A stretch of 64,000 bases of DNA from Embleya sp040605455 (GTDB taxonomy: Bacteria; Actinomycetota; Actinomycetes; Streptomycetales; Streptomycetaceae): NCBI RefSeq assembly GCF_040605455.1, contig NZ_JBEXCV010000031.1, positions 3,757-67,756 on the forward strand, written 5' to 3'. Position numbers and translations under genes: made by a program. Positions within the stretch are counted from its first letter, which is position 1; each line of letters starts with the position of its first letter. The notes beneath the pieces are model-generated. The model searched no databases. It was not told the origin of the DNA and saw only the letters and a program-made list of their open reading frames with translations. Shown here piece by piece: positions 1 through 8,668 of the stretch.

Positions 1-1
1 A

Positions 2-781
2 CTGGCCGAGGCCTACCGCAACGTGGCCACCACCGGCGCCAAGCCGCTGGCCGTCACCGACTGCCTCAACTTCGGCTCGCCCGAGGACCCGGCGGTGATG
101 TGGCAGTTCGCCGAGACCACGCGTGGTCTCGCCGACGCGTGCCAGATCCTGGGCACGCCGGTGACCGGTGGCAATGTGTCCTTCTACAACCAGACCGGCG
201 AGACGGCGATCCACCCGACGCCGGTGGTCGGCGTGCTGGGTGTGATCGACGACGTCGAGCGGCGCACGCCGATCGGCTTCGCCGAGGAGGGGCAGATCAT
301 CCTGCTCCTGGGCGACACGCACGAGGAGCTCTCCGGCTCGGCCTGGGCCCAGGTGGCCCACGACCACCTCGGCGGCCTGCCGCCGAGGGTCGACCTGGAG
401 CGCGAGCGGCTGCTCGCCGAGATCCTGATCGCGGGTTCGCGGGACGGCATGATCGACGCGGCGCACGACCTCGCCGACGGTGGCCTGGCCCAGGCACTGG
501 TCGAGGCGTGCCTGGCCGGTGGCCACGGCGCCCGAGTGGTGCTGGCCGAGGACCTGGACCCCACGGTCGCGCTGTTCAGCGAGTCGGCGGGCCGGGCGAT
601 CGTCGCGGTGCCGCGGAGCGAGGAACTGCGCTTCAGCGACATGTGCAAGGTGCGCGGCCTGCCGTGCGCCCGGATCGGCGTGGTCGACGGTGACACGCTC
701 GACTTCCAGGGCCACTTCACGGTGGCGCTGGACGAGGTGCGCACCGCCCACGAGGGGATCCTCGAGGGTCTGTTCGGCTGA
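2..781 (+). CDS. purL: Phosphoribosylformylglycinamidine synthase subunit PurL, C-terminal part
   Basis: PurL is the large synthetase subunit that converts FGAR and glutamine-derived ammonia to FGAM, using ATP, in de novo purine synthesis. The reading frame is open from base 2, so the 5' end lies outside the window. The visible part begins with a segment typical of PurL (ATTGAKPLAVTDCLNFGSP) and continues with a GGNVSFYN loop, a VVGVLGVIDD strand, and a second AIR-synthetase-type domain (HDLADGGLAQALVEA) that ends naturally at 781. Two more purine genes, purF and purM, follow within 5 kb, so this is the purine region of the chromosome. An unrelated pair on the other strand converges on it. 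Identity is secure; only the 5' truncation by the window edge is unusual. Confidence 0.97.
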   Translation: MAEAYRNVATTGAKPLAVTDCLNFGSPEDPAVMWQFAETTRGLADACQILGTPVTGGNVSFYNQTGETAIHPTPVVGVLGVIDDVERRTPIGFAEEGQIILLLGDTHEELSGSAWAQVAHDHLGGLPPRVDLERERLLAEILIAGSRDGMIDAAHDLADGGLAQALVEACLAGGHGARVVLAEDLDPTVALFSESAGRAIVAVPRSEELRFSDMCKVRGLPCARIGVVDGDTLDFQGHFTVALDEVRTAHEGILEGLFG

Positions 782-908
782 GCCACCGCACCGAGGTGCC
801 CGTGCGACGTGCCCCGCGCACGCCGCATGGGCACCTTCGGCGTTCGACTCGCACATTTCGATCGAAGCGCACCCGCGATGCCGCCCCCGCCCCCGGGGAC
901 CGCGGGTG

Positions 909-1799
909 CTACGTCCCCAACCGATACGGGCGGAACGCACCGTGCCCGGGCCAGTACGGATAGGGCACCGTGCCGTAGTGCGCGCCCTTCGAGGCGCTCT
1001 CCTCGTACGCGTGGTAGGTCGTGTGTGCCTCATCGGCCCAGCCCGCGAAGATCAGCGTGTGTCCGGCCGCGCCCGGGGCGGTGTTCAGCAGGATGTCGCC
1101 TGGCCTCAGCTCGTCCCTGGCGATCCGGTGGGACACCTCCGGCAGGGTCACCGTGGTCAGCCCCGGTGGCGGCAGCCCCCAGGCCATCGAGACCAGCCCC
1201 GAACAGTCCGTGCGGTAGCCGTCGTGCAGTCCGCTCATGCTGTAGCCCAGGCGCAGGTCGGCCCACCGCTTCGCCCGGGCCACGATCTCGCCCCCACCCG
1301 GCACCGACGACGCGACCGGTGTGTCCGATGCGACGGGTGTGATCGGTGTGACCGGTGTTATCCGGGTGATGCCCGCGCCGCGGCCGATCGGCCGGACGGT
1401 GACCGGTCCGTCGTACGCCTCGGGCAGCGCGAACGGCCGCTCGGCGACCCGGACCGAGGCGGTGGCCGGCGGGGGAGCGATATCCGGCGCGGCCAGGTCC
1501 AGCAGTCGGGTCGCCGCGATCGCGTCCACCTCCGCGTACGCCCGGGCGTTCTCGGCCAACCGGTCGGCCAGATCCACCCCGGTGCGCTCGGCCCGATCCA
1601 GCGTCTCCACCGCTTCGCGCAGCCGAGCGCGCACCGCCTCGAAGGTCGGCGGCGCCAGCGGCCGGCTCGCCGCCACATCGACCGACGCGACGCGCTCGCG
1701 CAGCGCCCACACCTCCCCGGCGACCGCGCGCAGCCGGCCCGCGAGCGCCACCAGCACATCCGGCGTCGCGGTGAACCCCCCGGTCACCGAGGCGCCCAC
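909..1799 (-). CDS. NlpC/P60-like cysteine peptidase with N-terminal helical (WXG-like) region
   Basis: Predicted 296-aa protein. The first ~150 residues are Ala/Arg/Leu-rich helical sequence resembling the helical hairpins of WXG100/ESX substrates. A Pro/Thr-rich linker (PVTPITPVASDTPVASS) follows, then an NlpC/P60-like domain: the likely catalytic Cys is in YRTDCSGLVSMAWG and the His in GAAGHTLIFAGW. NlpC/P60 enzymes cleave peptidoglycan stem peptides. No signal peptide is visible, which fits export by a type VII-like route (inference). The GTG start at 1799 was chosen because a GGA-type ribosome site precedes it by about 7 bases. It overlaps the stop of the WXG100-like gene upstream by 16 bp, indicating coupled translation. 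The extended open frame further upstream is out of register with that gene and unlikely to be coding. Confidence 0.78.
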   Translation of the reverse strand: MGASVTGGFTATPDVLVALAGRLRAVAGEVWALRERVASVDVAASRPLAPPTFEAVRARLREAVETLDRAERTGVDLADRLAENARAYAEVDAIAATRLLDLAAPDIAPPPATASVRVAERPFALPEAYDGPVTVRPIGRGAGITRITPVTPITPVASDTPVASSVPGGGEIVARAKRWADLRLGYSMSGLHDGYRTDCSGLVSMAWGLPPPGLTTVTLPEVSHRIARDELRPGDILLNTAPGAAGHTLIFAGWADEAHTTYHAYEESASKGAHYGTVPYPYWPGHGAFRPYRLGT

Positions 1800-2134
1800 C
1801 GCTCGTCCAACCAGGCCGCACTGCCGCCTGCCGGAAAATGCTCGTGGCCGCCGGGCCCGGCCCCCTCCCGGGCGGCCCGCTCGTTGGCCGCGATCCGGGC
1901 GAGCGCGGCCCGCATCGCCGCGGCGTGCGCCCGCAGCGCTTCGACCACCGCGAGCACGGCAGGCTCGGTCGCCGCGCACTCCCGCCGCCAGGTCTGCGCG
2001 CGAACCGCGAAGGCGTCCGCCGCGCCGCCGTGCCAGTTCGCCGCGATGATCGGCCCGGGCCGCACCCGTTCGGTCGCCGCCGCCAACTCGGCCGCGGTCG
2101 CGTCGACCCGGCCCGGATCCCCGTAATTGCTCAT
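1784..2134 (-). CDS. WXG100-like small protein
   Basis: Predicted 116-aa, mostly helical protein. A WHGGAADAF motif lies near residue 40, in the position of the WXG turn of ESAT-6/CFP-10-type proteins, with long helices on either side. WXG100 proteins are type VII secretion substrates or chaperone-like partners that dimerise. Its 3' end overlaps the start of the NlpC/P60-like gene by 16 bp, so the two are almost certainly co-translated, suggesting a secreted pair. No EccC-type ATPase or other secretion gene is visible nearby. The ATG start at 2134 leaves about 150 bp to the divergent gene at 2283, enough for a promoter. Family assignment rests on motif and context only. Confidence 0.72.
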   Translation of the reverse strand: MSNYGDPGRVDATAAELAAATERVRPGPIIAANWHGGAADAFAVRAQTWRRECAATEPAVLAVVEALRAHAAAMRAALARIAANERAAREGAGPGGHEHFPAGGSAAWLDERWAPR

Positions 2135-2282
2135 GCGCCCAGCGTGACGAATCGGCGGCCGGTCCGGGCGATCGAGGGCCGAATCTGTGCAGAAACGAAT
2201 CGGCTACCCGCGGTCGGCCGCGCGCCCCCGGCCCTGTCCGGCGGACCACCAAGACCCGCCGGACAGGGCCTAGCCTGCACCC

Positions 2283-3071
2283 ATGCCGAGCCGCCCCACC
2301 GCCCCCCGCCCTCGCAAGGTCGACCCGGTCAAGGTGCGCGCCGCCCTGATCGCGCAGTGGCGCGCGATCGTGGACGTCACGGCGCGGCTGACCCCGACCC
2401 GGCTCGCCGCCCCCTCCGGTCTGACCGGCTGGTCCACCGCCAACCTGGTCGGGCACCTGGCCGCGAGCATCCGGGCCGTGCCGTGCTGGCTCGCCGAACC
2501 GGTTCCGACCGGCCCGGTGATCACCGTCGAACAGTGGGCGAACGGCACCTCCGCGTACGCCGCCGTGATCTCCTCCATCGCCGACGAGATGGCGGAGGCC
2601 GGCCACACCCCCGCCGACTACGCGGACGCCGCGATCGCCGCCCTGGACGGCGTCCCGGACACCCGGATCACCGTCACCCGGATCGGCCCGATGCGCGTCG
2701 CCGACATGCTCGTGACCCGCCTGGTCGAGGCGGTCGTGCACGCCGACGACCTGGAACGCGCCACCGGCGAGCCGTTCCCGCACGACCGGCATGCTCTGGG
2801 CACCGTGGTCCGGGCACTGGCCGACGCGCTGGCGACCCGGGCGCCCGGACATTCGGTCGAGGTCCGCGTCCCGCCGTTCGCCGTAGTGCAGTGCGTCACA
2901 GGCCCCCGGCACACTCGGGGCGTTCCGCCCAACGTGGTCGAGACCGACCCAAGGACCTGGATCCGACTCGCCACCGGCCGTCTGACCTGGGCGGACGCGG
3001 TCGAGGACGGTCGGGTGCTGGCCAGTGGCGAACGCAGCGACTTGTCCGGATACCTGCCACTGATGGGGTGA
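2283..3071 (+). CDS. Sterol carrier family / DinB-like mycothiol-dependent protein
   Basis: Predicted 262-aa protein. The N-terminal part (about residues 20-60, LTPTRLAAPSGLTGWSTAN) and the later His-containing helix (LVEAVVHADDLERA, near residue 145) are characteristic of the DinB-like maleylpyruvate isomerase N-terminal fold of mycothiol-dependent enzymes, in which three His residues bind metal. The C-terminal ~90 residues resemble the small sterol-carrier-like domain attached to this fold in actinobacteria. A gene of this family sits just upstream of purF in streptomycetes (from memory), as here. Substrate unknown. The ATG at 2283 follows a 148-bp gap from a divergent gene. Function is inferred from family only. 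Confidence 0.85.
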   Translation: MPSRPTAPRPRKVDPVKVRAALIAQWRAIVDVTARLTPTRLAAPSGLTGWSTANLVGHLAASIRAVPCWLAEPVPTGPVITVEQWANGTSAYAAVISSIADEMAEAGHTPADYADAAIAALDGVPDTRITVTRIGPMRVADMLVTRLVEAVVHADDLERATGEPFPHDRHALGTVVRALADALATRAPGHSVEVRVPPFAVVQCVTGPRHTRGVPPNVVETDPRTWIRLATGRLTWADAVEDGRVLASGERSDLSGYLPLMG

Positions 3072-3108
3072 TCCGCGACTGATCCGGCCCTGTCGTAGAC
3101 TCGATCAC

Positions 3109-4665
3109 GTGCCACGTGGCGATGGACGACTCAACCACGATCTCTTCCCCGGCGAGAAGGGCCCGCAGGATGCCTGCGGCGTCTTCGGCGTTTGGGCCCC
3201 CGGCGAAGAGGTCGCAAAACTCACCTACTTCGGTCTCTACGCATTGCAGCACCGCGGAACGGAATCCGCCGGCATAGCTGTGAGCAACGGATCCCAGATC
3301 CTGGTCTTCAAGGACATGGGCCTGGTCTCCCAGGTCTTCGACGAAACCACTCTGGGCTCGCTTCGCGGGCACATGGCCGTCGGCCATGCCCGCTACTCGA
3401 CCACCGGTTCGTCGGTCTGGGAGAACGCCCAGCCGACCTTCCGGGCAACCGCGACCGGCAGCATCGCGCTCGGCCACAACGGAAACCTCACCAACACGGG
3501 TGAGCTGTCCCGTCTGGTCGCCGAGCAGGGCGCCGATCGCGGCGAACTGAACTATCCCTACCAGGGCCGGATCGAGGCCAGCAGCGACACCGATCTGCTG
3601 ACCTCGCTGCTGGCCGGCAGCCCGGACCTGTCCCTGGAACAGACCGCGATGCAGGTGTTGCCCGAGGTCAAGGGCGCCTTCTCGCTGGTCTTCATGGACG
3701 AGACCACGCTCTACGCCGCGCGCGATCCCCAGGGCATCCGGCCCCTCGTGCTCGGTCGGCTGGAGCGTGGCTGGGTGGTCGCGAGCGAAACCGCGGCCCT
3801 GGACATCGTCGGTGCCTCGTTCATCCGCGAGATCGAGCCGGGCGAGCTGATCGCGGTCGACGAGCACGGCCTGCGCACCCGACGCTTCGCCGAGGCCAAG
3901 CCCAAGGGCTGCGTCTTCGAGTACGTCTACCTGGCCCGCCCGGACACCACGATCGCCGGCCGCGGCGTCTACGCGTCGCGTGTCGAGATGGGCCGTCGAC
4001 TGGCCCAGGAGTTCCCGGTCGACGCCGACCTGGTCATGCCGACCCCGGAATCGGGCACACCCGCCGCGATCGGCTACGCCGAGCAGTCCGGCATCCCGTA
4101 CGGAAACGGCCTGGTCAAGAACTCCTACGTGGGCCGGACCTTCATCCAGCCCAGCCAGACCATCCGGCAGCTGGGCATCCGGCTCAAGCTCAATCCACTG
4201 CGCGAGGTCATCCAGGGCAAGCGACTGGTCGTCGTCGACGACTCGATCGTGCGCGGCAACACCCAGCGTGCGCTGGTGCGCATGCTGCGCGAGGCCGGCG
4301 CGGCCGAGGTGCACGTGCGGATCTCCTCGCCGCCGGTGAAGTGGCCGTGCTTCTTCGGCATCGACTTCGCCACCCGGGCCGAGTTGATCGCCAACGGTCT
4401 CTCGGTCGACGAGATCGCCAAGTCCCTCGGGGCCGACTCGCTCGCCTACATCTCGATCGACGCGATGGTCGAGGCGACCACCATCCCCAAGGACCGGCTG
4501 TGCCGGGCCTGCTTCGACGGGGAATACCCGATCGAACTGCCCGACCCCGAGCGGCTGGGCAAGCACCTCCTCGAAGGCATCGAGCAGACCGTCCGCACCG
4601 ACGTGGACGGCGTGCAGGCCCTCCTCGGCGGCGGCGGGGCCGAGGACGCGCTCCGCCGTCCCTGA
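3109..4665 (+). CDS. purF: Amidophosphoribosyltransferase PurF
   Basis: Catalyses the first committed step of purine synthesis, transferring glutamine amide nitrogen to PRPP to give phosphoribosylamine. The 518-aa protein is of the Bacillus type. A propeptide of about 22 residues precedes the Cys nucleophile (QDACGVFGVW), so autocatalytic processing is expected. The class-II glutamine amidotransferase domain spans roughly residues 23-240. The PRPP-binding loop is visible as VVVDDSIVRGNT. The four Cys ligands of the structural 4Fe-4S cluster are present (GCVFEYVY, WPCFFG and CRAC near the C-terminus). GTG start at 3109, only 37 bp after the preceding gene, and purM follows after 113 bp, so the three are probably co-transcribed. 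Confidence 0.98.
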   Translation: MPRGDGRLNHDLFPGEKGPQDACGVFGVWAPGEEVAKLTYFGLYALQHRGTESAGIAVSNGSQILVFKDMGLVSQVFDETTLGSLRGHMAVGHARYSTTGSSVWENAQPTFRATATGSIALGHNGNLTNTGELSRLVAEQGADRGELNYPYQGRIEASSDTDLLTSLLAGSPDLSLEQTAMQVLPEVKGAFSLVFMDETTLYAARDPQGIRPLVLGRLERGWVVASETAALDIVGASFIREIEPGELIAVDEHGLRTRRFAEAKPKGCVFEYVYLARPDTTIAGRGVYASRVEMGRRLAQEFPVDADLVMPTPESGTPAAIGYAEQSGIPYGNGLVKNSYVGRTFIQPSQTIRQLGIRLKLNPLREVIQGKRLVVVDDSIVRGNTQRALVRMLREAGAAEVHVRISSPPVKWPCFFGIDFATRAELIANGLSVDEIAKSLGADSLAYISIDAMVEATTIPKDRLCRACFDGEYPIELPDPERLGKHLLEGIEQTVRTDVDGVQALLGGGGAEDALRRP

Positions 4666-4778
4666 TCAGCCGAGTCCCCGAGTTCTCTTCTTCGGATCGC
4701 CACGTCGTGGCCCCCTCCCGGGGGCCGCGGCGGGGCGTCCGAGGAGATCCACCGACCCGACCCGAAAGGGCCGCCGCC

Positions 4779-5852
4779 GTGAGCGACCAGTCCACCCCCA
4801 CCCCCCGCACCGCGACCTACGCCGCGGCCGGCGTCGACATCGAGGCCGGTGACCGAGCCGTCGAACTCATGAAGCAATGGGTCGGCAAGGCCACCCGGCC
4901 CGAGGTCGTCGGCGGCCTGGGCGGCTTCGCGGGCCTGTTCGATGTGTCCACGCTCAAGCGGTACGAGCGCCCCCTGCTGGCCACCGCGACCGACGGGGTG
5001 GGAACCAAGGTCGCCATCGCGCAGGCGATGGACAAGCACGACACGATCGGCCACGACCTGGTCGGCATGGTCGTCGACGACCTGGTCGTGTGCGGTGCCG
5101 AGCCGCTGTTCATGACCGACTACATCGCCACCGGCAAGGTCGTCCCCGAGCGCATCGCGGCGATCGTCAAGGGCATCGCCGAGGGCTGTGTACTGGCCGG
5201 CTGCGCGCTGGTCGGCGGCGAGACGGCCGAACACCCCGGCCTGCTCGACCCGAACGAGTACGACGTCGCGGGCGCCGGCACCGGGGTCGTGGAGGCCGAC
5301 GGCCTGCTCGGCGCGGAGCGGGTGCGCGAGGGCGACGTGGTGATCGCGATGGCCGCCTCCGGCCTGCACTCGAACGGCTACTCGCTGACCCGGCACGTGT
5401 TCTTCACGCTCGCCGGCTGGAGCCTGGACCGGGACGTCCCGGAACTGGGCCGCACGCTCGGCGAGGAACTGCTCGAGCCGACCCGGATCTACTCGCTCGA
5501 CTGCCTCGACCTGGCCCGGCGTACCGACGTGCACGCCTACTCGCACGTCACCGGTGGCGGCCTGGAGGCCAACCTCGCGCGCGTGCTCCCGGCCCACCTG
5601 GACGCGCGCCTGGACCGCTCGACCTGGACGCCGGCCCCGATCTTCGGCCTGGTCGGCGCGCTCGGCGAGGTGGCCCGGGCCGAGTTGGAGAAGACGCTGA
5701 ACATGGGTGTCGGCATGGTCGCGGTGGTCGCCGCGGACGCGGCCGACGCGGCGCTCGCGGTGCTCGCCGAGCGTGGCGTACCCGCCTGGATCCTCGGCGA
5801 CGTCGTCACCGGCTCGGGCCGGGCCGTACTGAACGGTGATCACAAGGCATGA
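4779..5852 (+). CDS. purM: Phosphoribosylformylglycinamidine cyclo-ligase PurM (AIR synthetase)
   Basis: Converts FGAM to aminoimidazole ribonucleotide with ATP. The 357-aa protein shows the family signatures: an AAGVDIEAGDRAVELMK start, the ATDGVGTK nucleotide loop, and the GMVVDDLVVCGAEPLF stretch, with HVTGGGLEANLARVLP in the C-terminal domain. The GTG start at 4779 is set by a good ribosome site (GAAAGGG, about 8 bases upstream). The open frame extends upstream through the end of purF but shows no PurM-like sequence there. It follows purF by 113 bp and is probably in the same transcript. Confidence 0.98.
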   Translation: MSDQSTPTPRTATYAAAGVDIEAGDRAVELMKQWVGKATRPEVVGGLGGFAGLFDVSTLKRYERPLLATATDGVGTKVAIAQAMDKHDTIGHDLVGMVVDDLVVCGAEPLFMTDYIATGKVVPERIAAIVKGIAEGCVLAGCALVGGETAEHPGLLDPNEYDVAGAGTGVVEADGLLGAERVREGDVVIAMAASGLHSNGYSLTRHVFFTLAGWSLDRDVPELGRTLGEELLEPTRIYSLDCLDLARRTDVHAYSHVTGGGLEANLARVLPAHLDARLDRSTWTPAPIFGLVGALGEVARAELEKTLNMGVGMVAVVAADAADAALAVLAERGVPAWILGDVVTGSGRAVLNGDHKA

Positions 5853-5908
5853 CGAAGGCACCCGCGGCGGTGGCCGTCGTCCCGGATCGGGACGGCGGTA
5901 CCTCCGTG

Positions 5909-5928
5909 GGCGTGTTCGCGAACACGCC
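5909..5928. promoter_or_regulatory. Perfect 20-bp palindrome between purM and DUF3073
   Basis: GGCGTGTTCG is followed directly by its reverse complement, giving a 20-bp palindrome with no spacer. It lies 57 bp after the purM stop and 120 bp beyond the convergent DUF3073 stop. With no loop it would make a poor terminator hairpin, whereas spacer-free dyads are typical of dimeric repressor operators. It does not fit the actinobacterial LexA box, whose half-sites are in the opposite order. Role unknown. Confidence 0.45.
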
Positions 5929-6047
5929 AAACGGCCCGGGGTCGAGTAGTCGTCCTACTCGGTCCCGGACCGGGCGGTGTCGCAGCGCACGGGCGCCCCG
6001 GCTGAAGAGGGCGTTCGTTCCCATGCTCGAGAACGAAGAGCGCAGGG

Positions 6048-6299
6048 TCAACGATGGCGCGATCGGCCGTCGTCTTCCTCGTCTTCGTCATCGTTGTAAC
6101 GAGCCGAATACCCCGCGTAGGGGTCGTCGAACTCGTCTTCACTCGTGTCGTCGTCAACCTCAGGCTTGCCGATCGGCAAGTCGGTTGGCGACGACGCGCC
6201 CAGCTCTTCAGCCAGACGGCTCAGATCCGTACCGCCGCTGTTGTACTTCAGCTGGCGGGCGACCTTTGTCTGCTTGGCCTTGGCCCGGCCGCGCCCCAT
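6048..6299 (-). CDS. DUF3073 domain-containing protein
   Basis: Predicted 83-aa protein starting MGRGRAKAKQTKVARQLKY, the characteristic basic N-terminus of the actinobacterial DUF3073 family. The second half is very acidic (NDDEDEEDD near the end). Function unknown; the family is short, conserved and usually lies next to purM in streptomycetes, as here. The ATG at 6299 has a GAGGGGG ribosome site about 10 bases upstream. Convergent with purM, with valine dehydrogenase 240 bp upstream on the same strand. A competing frame on the other strand (5849-6343) lacks any recognisable protein sequence. Confidence 0.9.
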   Translation of the reverse strand: MGRGRAKAKQTKVARQLKYNSGGTDLSRLAEELGASSPTDLPIGKPEVDDDTSEDEFDDPYAGYSARYNDDEDEEDDGRSRHR

Positions 6300-6538
6300 G
6301 GCTCGACCCCCTCAACGACGGGGCTCACGGCCCCGGGTCTTGACACGCGTTCATAGTCAGGGTCGGTTCGATGGCACTTGAGAACCGGCCCGTAGGGGAT
6401 TAACGGTACCTGCTTCCGCCGCCGGACGGTACGTCGCATGGGTGACAGCGGGGCTCGGACCCCGACCGGGCTGTGCCGTTCCGGCTGGTCAGGGGCCTGA
6501 TCTGGGGTCCTTTGCCGAGTCTGACGATACCGTGTCGG

Positions 6539-7651
6539 TCAGCTTTGGAGGTAGATGTCACGCAGGCGGCCCACATCCGCCATGCGCCGCTCGGCCAATC
6601 GGTCCGCCGCGACGGCCGGTGGCACCCCCTCCTCGTCGGCCACCGCGAAGATCTTCGCGGTCGTCGCGCGGATGCCCGTGGCCTTGCGCTTGGCCCGTTC
6701 GAAGTCGAATCCGTGCCGCTCGTCGGCGACCTGGATCACCCCGCCGGAGTTGACCAGGTAGTCCGGCGCGTAGAGCACGCCGCGTTCCGCGAGCGCCTTC
6801 TCGATGCCGGGGTGGGCCAATTGGTTGTTGGCCGCGCCGCACACCACGGCCGCGGTCAGCACCGGGACGGTGTCGTCGTTGAGCGCGCCGCCCAGCGCGC
6901 ACGGCGCGTACACGTCCAGGTCCGAGAGCCGGATCAGGGTGTCGGTGTCGGTTGCGAAGTCCACCCCGGGATGCTCGTGGCGCACGCGCGCCACCGCCCG
7001 CTCGTCCACGTCGGTGATCACCACCGAGGCGCCGTCCGCGACCAGGTGTCCGACCAGGTGCCGGCCGACCTTCCCGACGCCCGCCACGCCCACCCGGCGC
7101 CCACGTAGCGTCGGGGTGCCCCAACGATGCTCGGCGGACGCCAGCATGCCCTGGAAGACCCCGTACGCGGTCAGCACGGACGAGTCGCCCGCACCGCCGT
7201 TCTCGGGGGAGCGGCCGGTGACGTAGGCGCATTCCTTGGCGACCACGTCCATGTCGTCGACGTAGGTGCCCACGTCGCAGGCGGTGATGTAGCGACCACT
7301 CAGCGACTGGACGAACCGCCCGTAGGCGCGCAGCAGCACCTCGGACTTGTCCCGGTTCGGGTCGCCGATGATCACCGCCTTGCCGCCGCCGTGGTCGAGC
7401 CCGGCGAGGGCGTTCTTGTACGCCATGCCGCGGGAGAGGTTGAGGACGTCCGCGACGGCCGCTTCCTCGGTCTCGTAGGGGTGGAACCTGGTGCCGCCGA
7501 GGGCGGGTCCCAGGGCACTGGAGTAGATCGCGATGATCGCGCGCAGGCCGCTCGCGCGGTCCTGGCAGAAGACGACCTGTTCGTGGCCGGTCGACCTGCC
7601 GAACACCAGGCCCGACGTCGTGCCGTCGGGGCCATCCATCCTGTCGGTCAC
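6539..7651 (-). CDS. vdh: Valine (Leu/Phe/Val) dehydrogenase
   Basis: NAD-dependent oxidative deamination of branched-chain amino acids, supplying 2-oxo acids for branched fatty acids and polyketide starters. The 370-aa length fits the Glu/Leu/Phe/Val dehydrogenase family. Visible signatures are the N-terminal LGGTRFHPYET segment, the catalytic glycine-rich loop with its Lys (GLDHGGGKAVIIGDP, near residue 90), and the Rossmann dinucleotide site VGVAGVGKVGRHL near residue 190. A YLVNSGGVIQVADE segment closes the C-terminal lobe. It lies between DUF3073 and the hypothetical gene preceding bldC, the same order as around S. coelicolor vdh (from memory), so valine dehydrogenase is preferred over leucine or phenylalanine dehydrogenase. 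Confidence 0.94.
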   Translation of the reverse strand: MTDRMDGPDGTTSGLVFGRSTGHEQVVFCQDRASGLRAIIAIYSSALGPALGGTRFHPYETEEAAVADVLNLSRGMAYKNALAGLDHGGGKAVIIGDPNRDKSEVLLRAYGRFVQSLSGRYITACDVGTYVDDMDVVAKECAYVTGRSPENGGAGDSSVLTAYGVFQGMLASAEHRWGTPTLRGRRVGVAGVGKVGRHLVGHLVADGASVVITDVDERAVARVRHEHPGVDFATDTDTLIRLSDLDVYAPCALGGALNDDTVPVLTAAVVCGAANNQLAHPGIEKALAERGVLYAPDYLVNSGGVIQVADERHGFDFERAKRKATGIRATTAKIFAVADEEGVPPAVAADRLAERRMADVGRLRDIYLQS

Positions 7652-7786
7652 TGTGGTGACTCCATGGGATCGTGGTGACGTATTCGCCGCGCGGATCTGC
7701 GCGGCGGTTCAAGCCTAGAACCCGGGCGGATCACCGGGTTGGACCTTCTTCACGTCGGGGCCCGGCCGACGTGCCAAGATTCGTTC

Positions 7787-8668
7787 GTGCGGACTTCGGT
7801 GGTTGCCCCTTACGCGGCGTACCTGCGGGTGTACGAGCCGCTTGCCGCGTTTCCCGAACCGGAACGCGAGCGGTGGGCCGACTACGCCGCCACACAGCCG
7901 GCAGGCACCCCCGCGTCGCCCGAGGCGCCCTCGCCCGCCGGGCTGACCGCACAGGAGCACCGGAGCGGCCTGGAGAACCTCCTGGCCACCCCTCCGGTGA
8001 TCGCGCCCCCGCACGAGAGCGAGGACGCCTACGTGCACGTCCTGGACGGCGTCACGGTGATCTGCCCGCGGCAGACCCGGCTGCGCTGCTGGACGGCGCT
8101 GGCCGAGCTGCGTCGGGAGTATCCGGCGACCGTGCTGGACGTGTTCTGGCCGCGGATGGTGATCGATCAGACGCACCTGGAGCACGAGCGGTGGAAGTCC
8201 GCGCATCCCGACGTGCATCCGCACATCCACAGCAGCACGTGGCATGTCCCGGTGCGCTGGTTCGTGCTGTTCGCCCCGAACGAGCGAGTCCTGGTGCCCG
8301 CGGCCGAGGACGCGTCGGCGGGGCCGGGCGAGCTCTACTACCGGACGCCGATGGTGCAGGCCCGGCGTCGGGTCGCCCGGGCGCTGAAGGTGCTCCGCGA
8401 GACGGTCGAGGACGGTGCCCTGATCACCGGCCTGGAGAGCGTGGGCCGCTGGCTGGAGGAGTTCCATCCGCGCGCGCTGGTCGAGTTGGACTACGGCGGT
8501 CTGGTGCGACTGCTCGGGTCGGGTGATCCGGCGGCCGAGAACTCGGTCGCGGACGTCGCGGAGGGCATCGCCGCGCTGGGCTCCGGTGACGGAGCGCGAG
8601 CATCGGCGGCTTACCGCAGGATTACGGAGCGTTGGCAAACGGTACGTGCCCTGGAGCATGCGAGCTGA
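7787..8668 (+). CDS. Conserved streptomycete protein of unknown function (vdh-bldC interval)
   Basis: Predicted 293-aa soluble protein that I recognise only by position: an uncharacterised gene occupies the vdh-bldC interval in streptomycetes. No catalytic motif is evident. The N-terminal third has DRE/Pro-rich sequence (AYLRVYEPLAAFPEPERERW). The middle contains a run HPDVHPHIHSSTWHVPVRWF that ends in a hydrophobic strand, followed by YYRTPMVQARRRVARALKVL, and the C-terminus is helical. The GTG at 7787 was chosen over a start 48 bases earlier, because the conserved sequence begins there and the extension would overlap the vdh promoter. Divergent from vdh, with a 136-bp shared promoter region. 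Confidence 0.8.
   Translation: MRTSVVAPYAAYLRVYEPLAAFPEPERERWADYAATQPAGTPASPEAPSPAGLTAQEHRSGLENLLATPPVIAPPHESEDAYVHVLDGVTVICPRQTRLRCWTALAELRREYPATVLDVFWPRMVIDQTHLEHERWKSAHPDVHPHIHSSTWHVPVRWFVLFAPNERVLVPAAEDASAGPGELYYRTPMVQARRRVARALKVLRETVEDGALITGLESVGRWLEEFHPRALVELDYGGLVRLLGSGDPAAENSVADVAEGIAALGSGDGARASAAYRRITERWQTVRALEHAS

Noticed and set aside
5849..6343. Plus-strand frame overlapping purM stop and DUF3073
   Set aside because: Arg/Pro-rich translation with no known features, and it runs antisense through the well-conserved DUF3073 gene.
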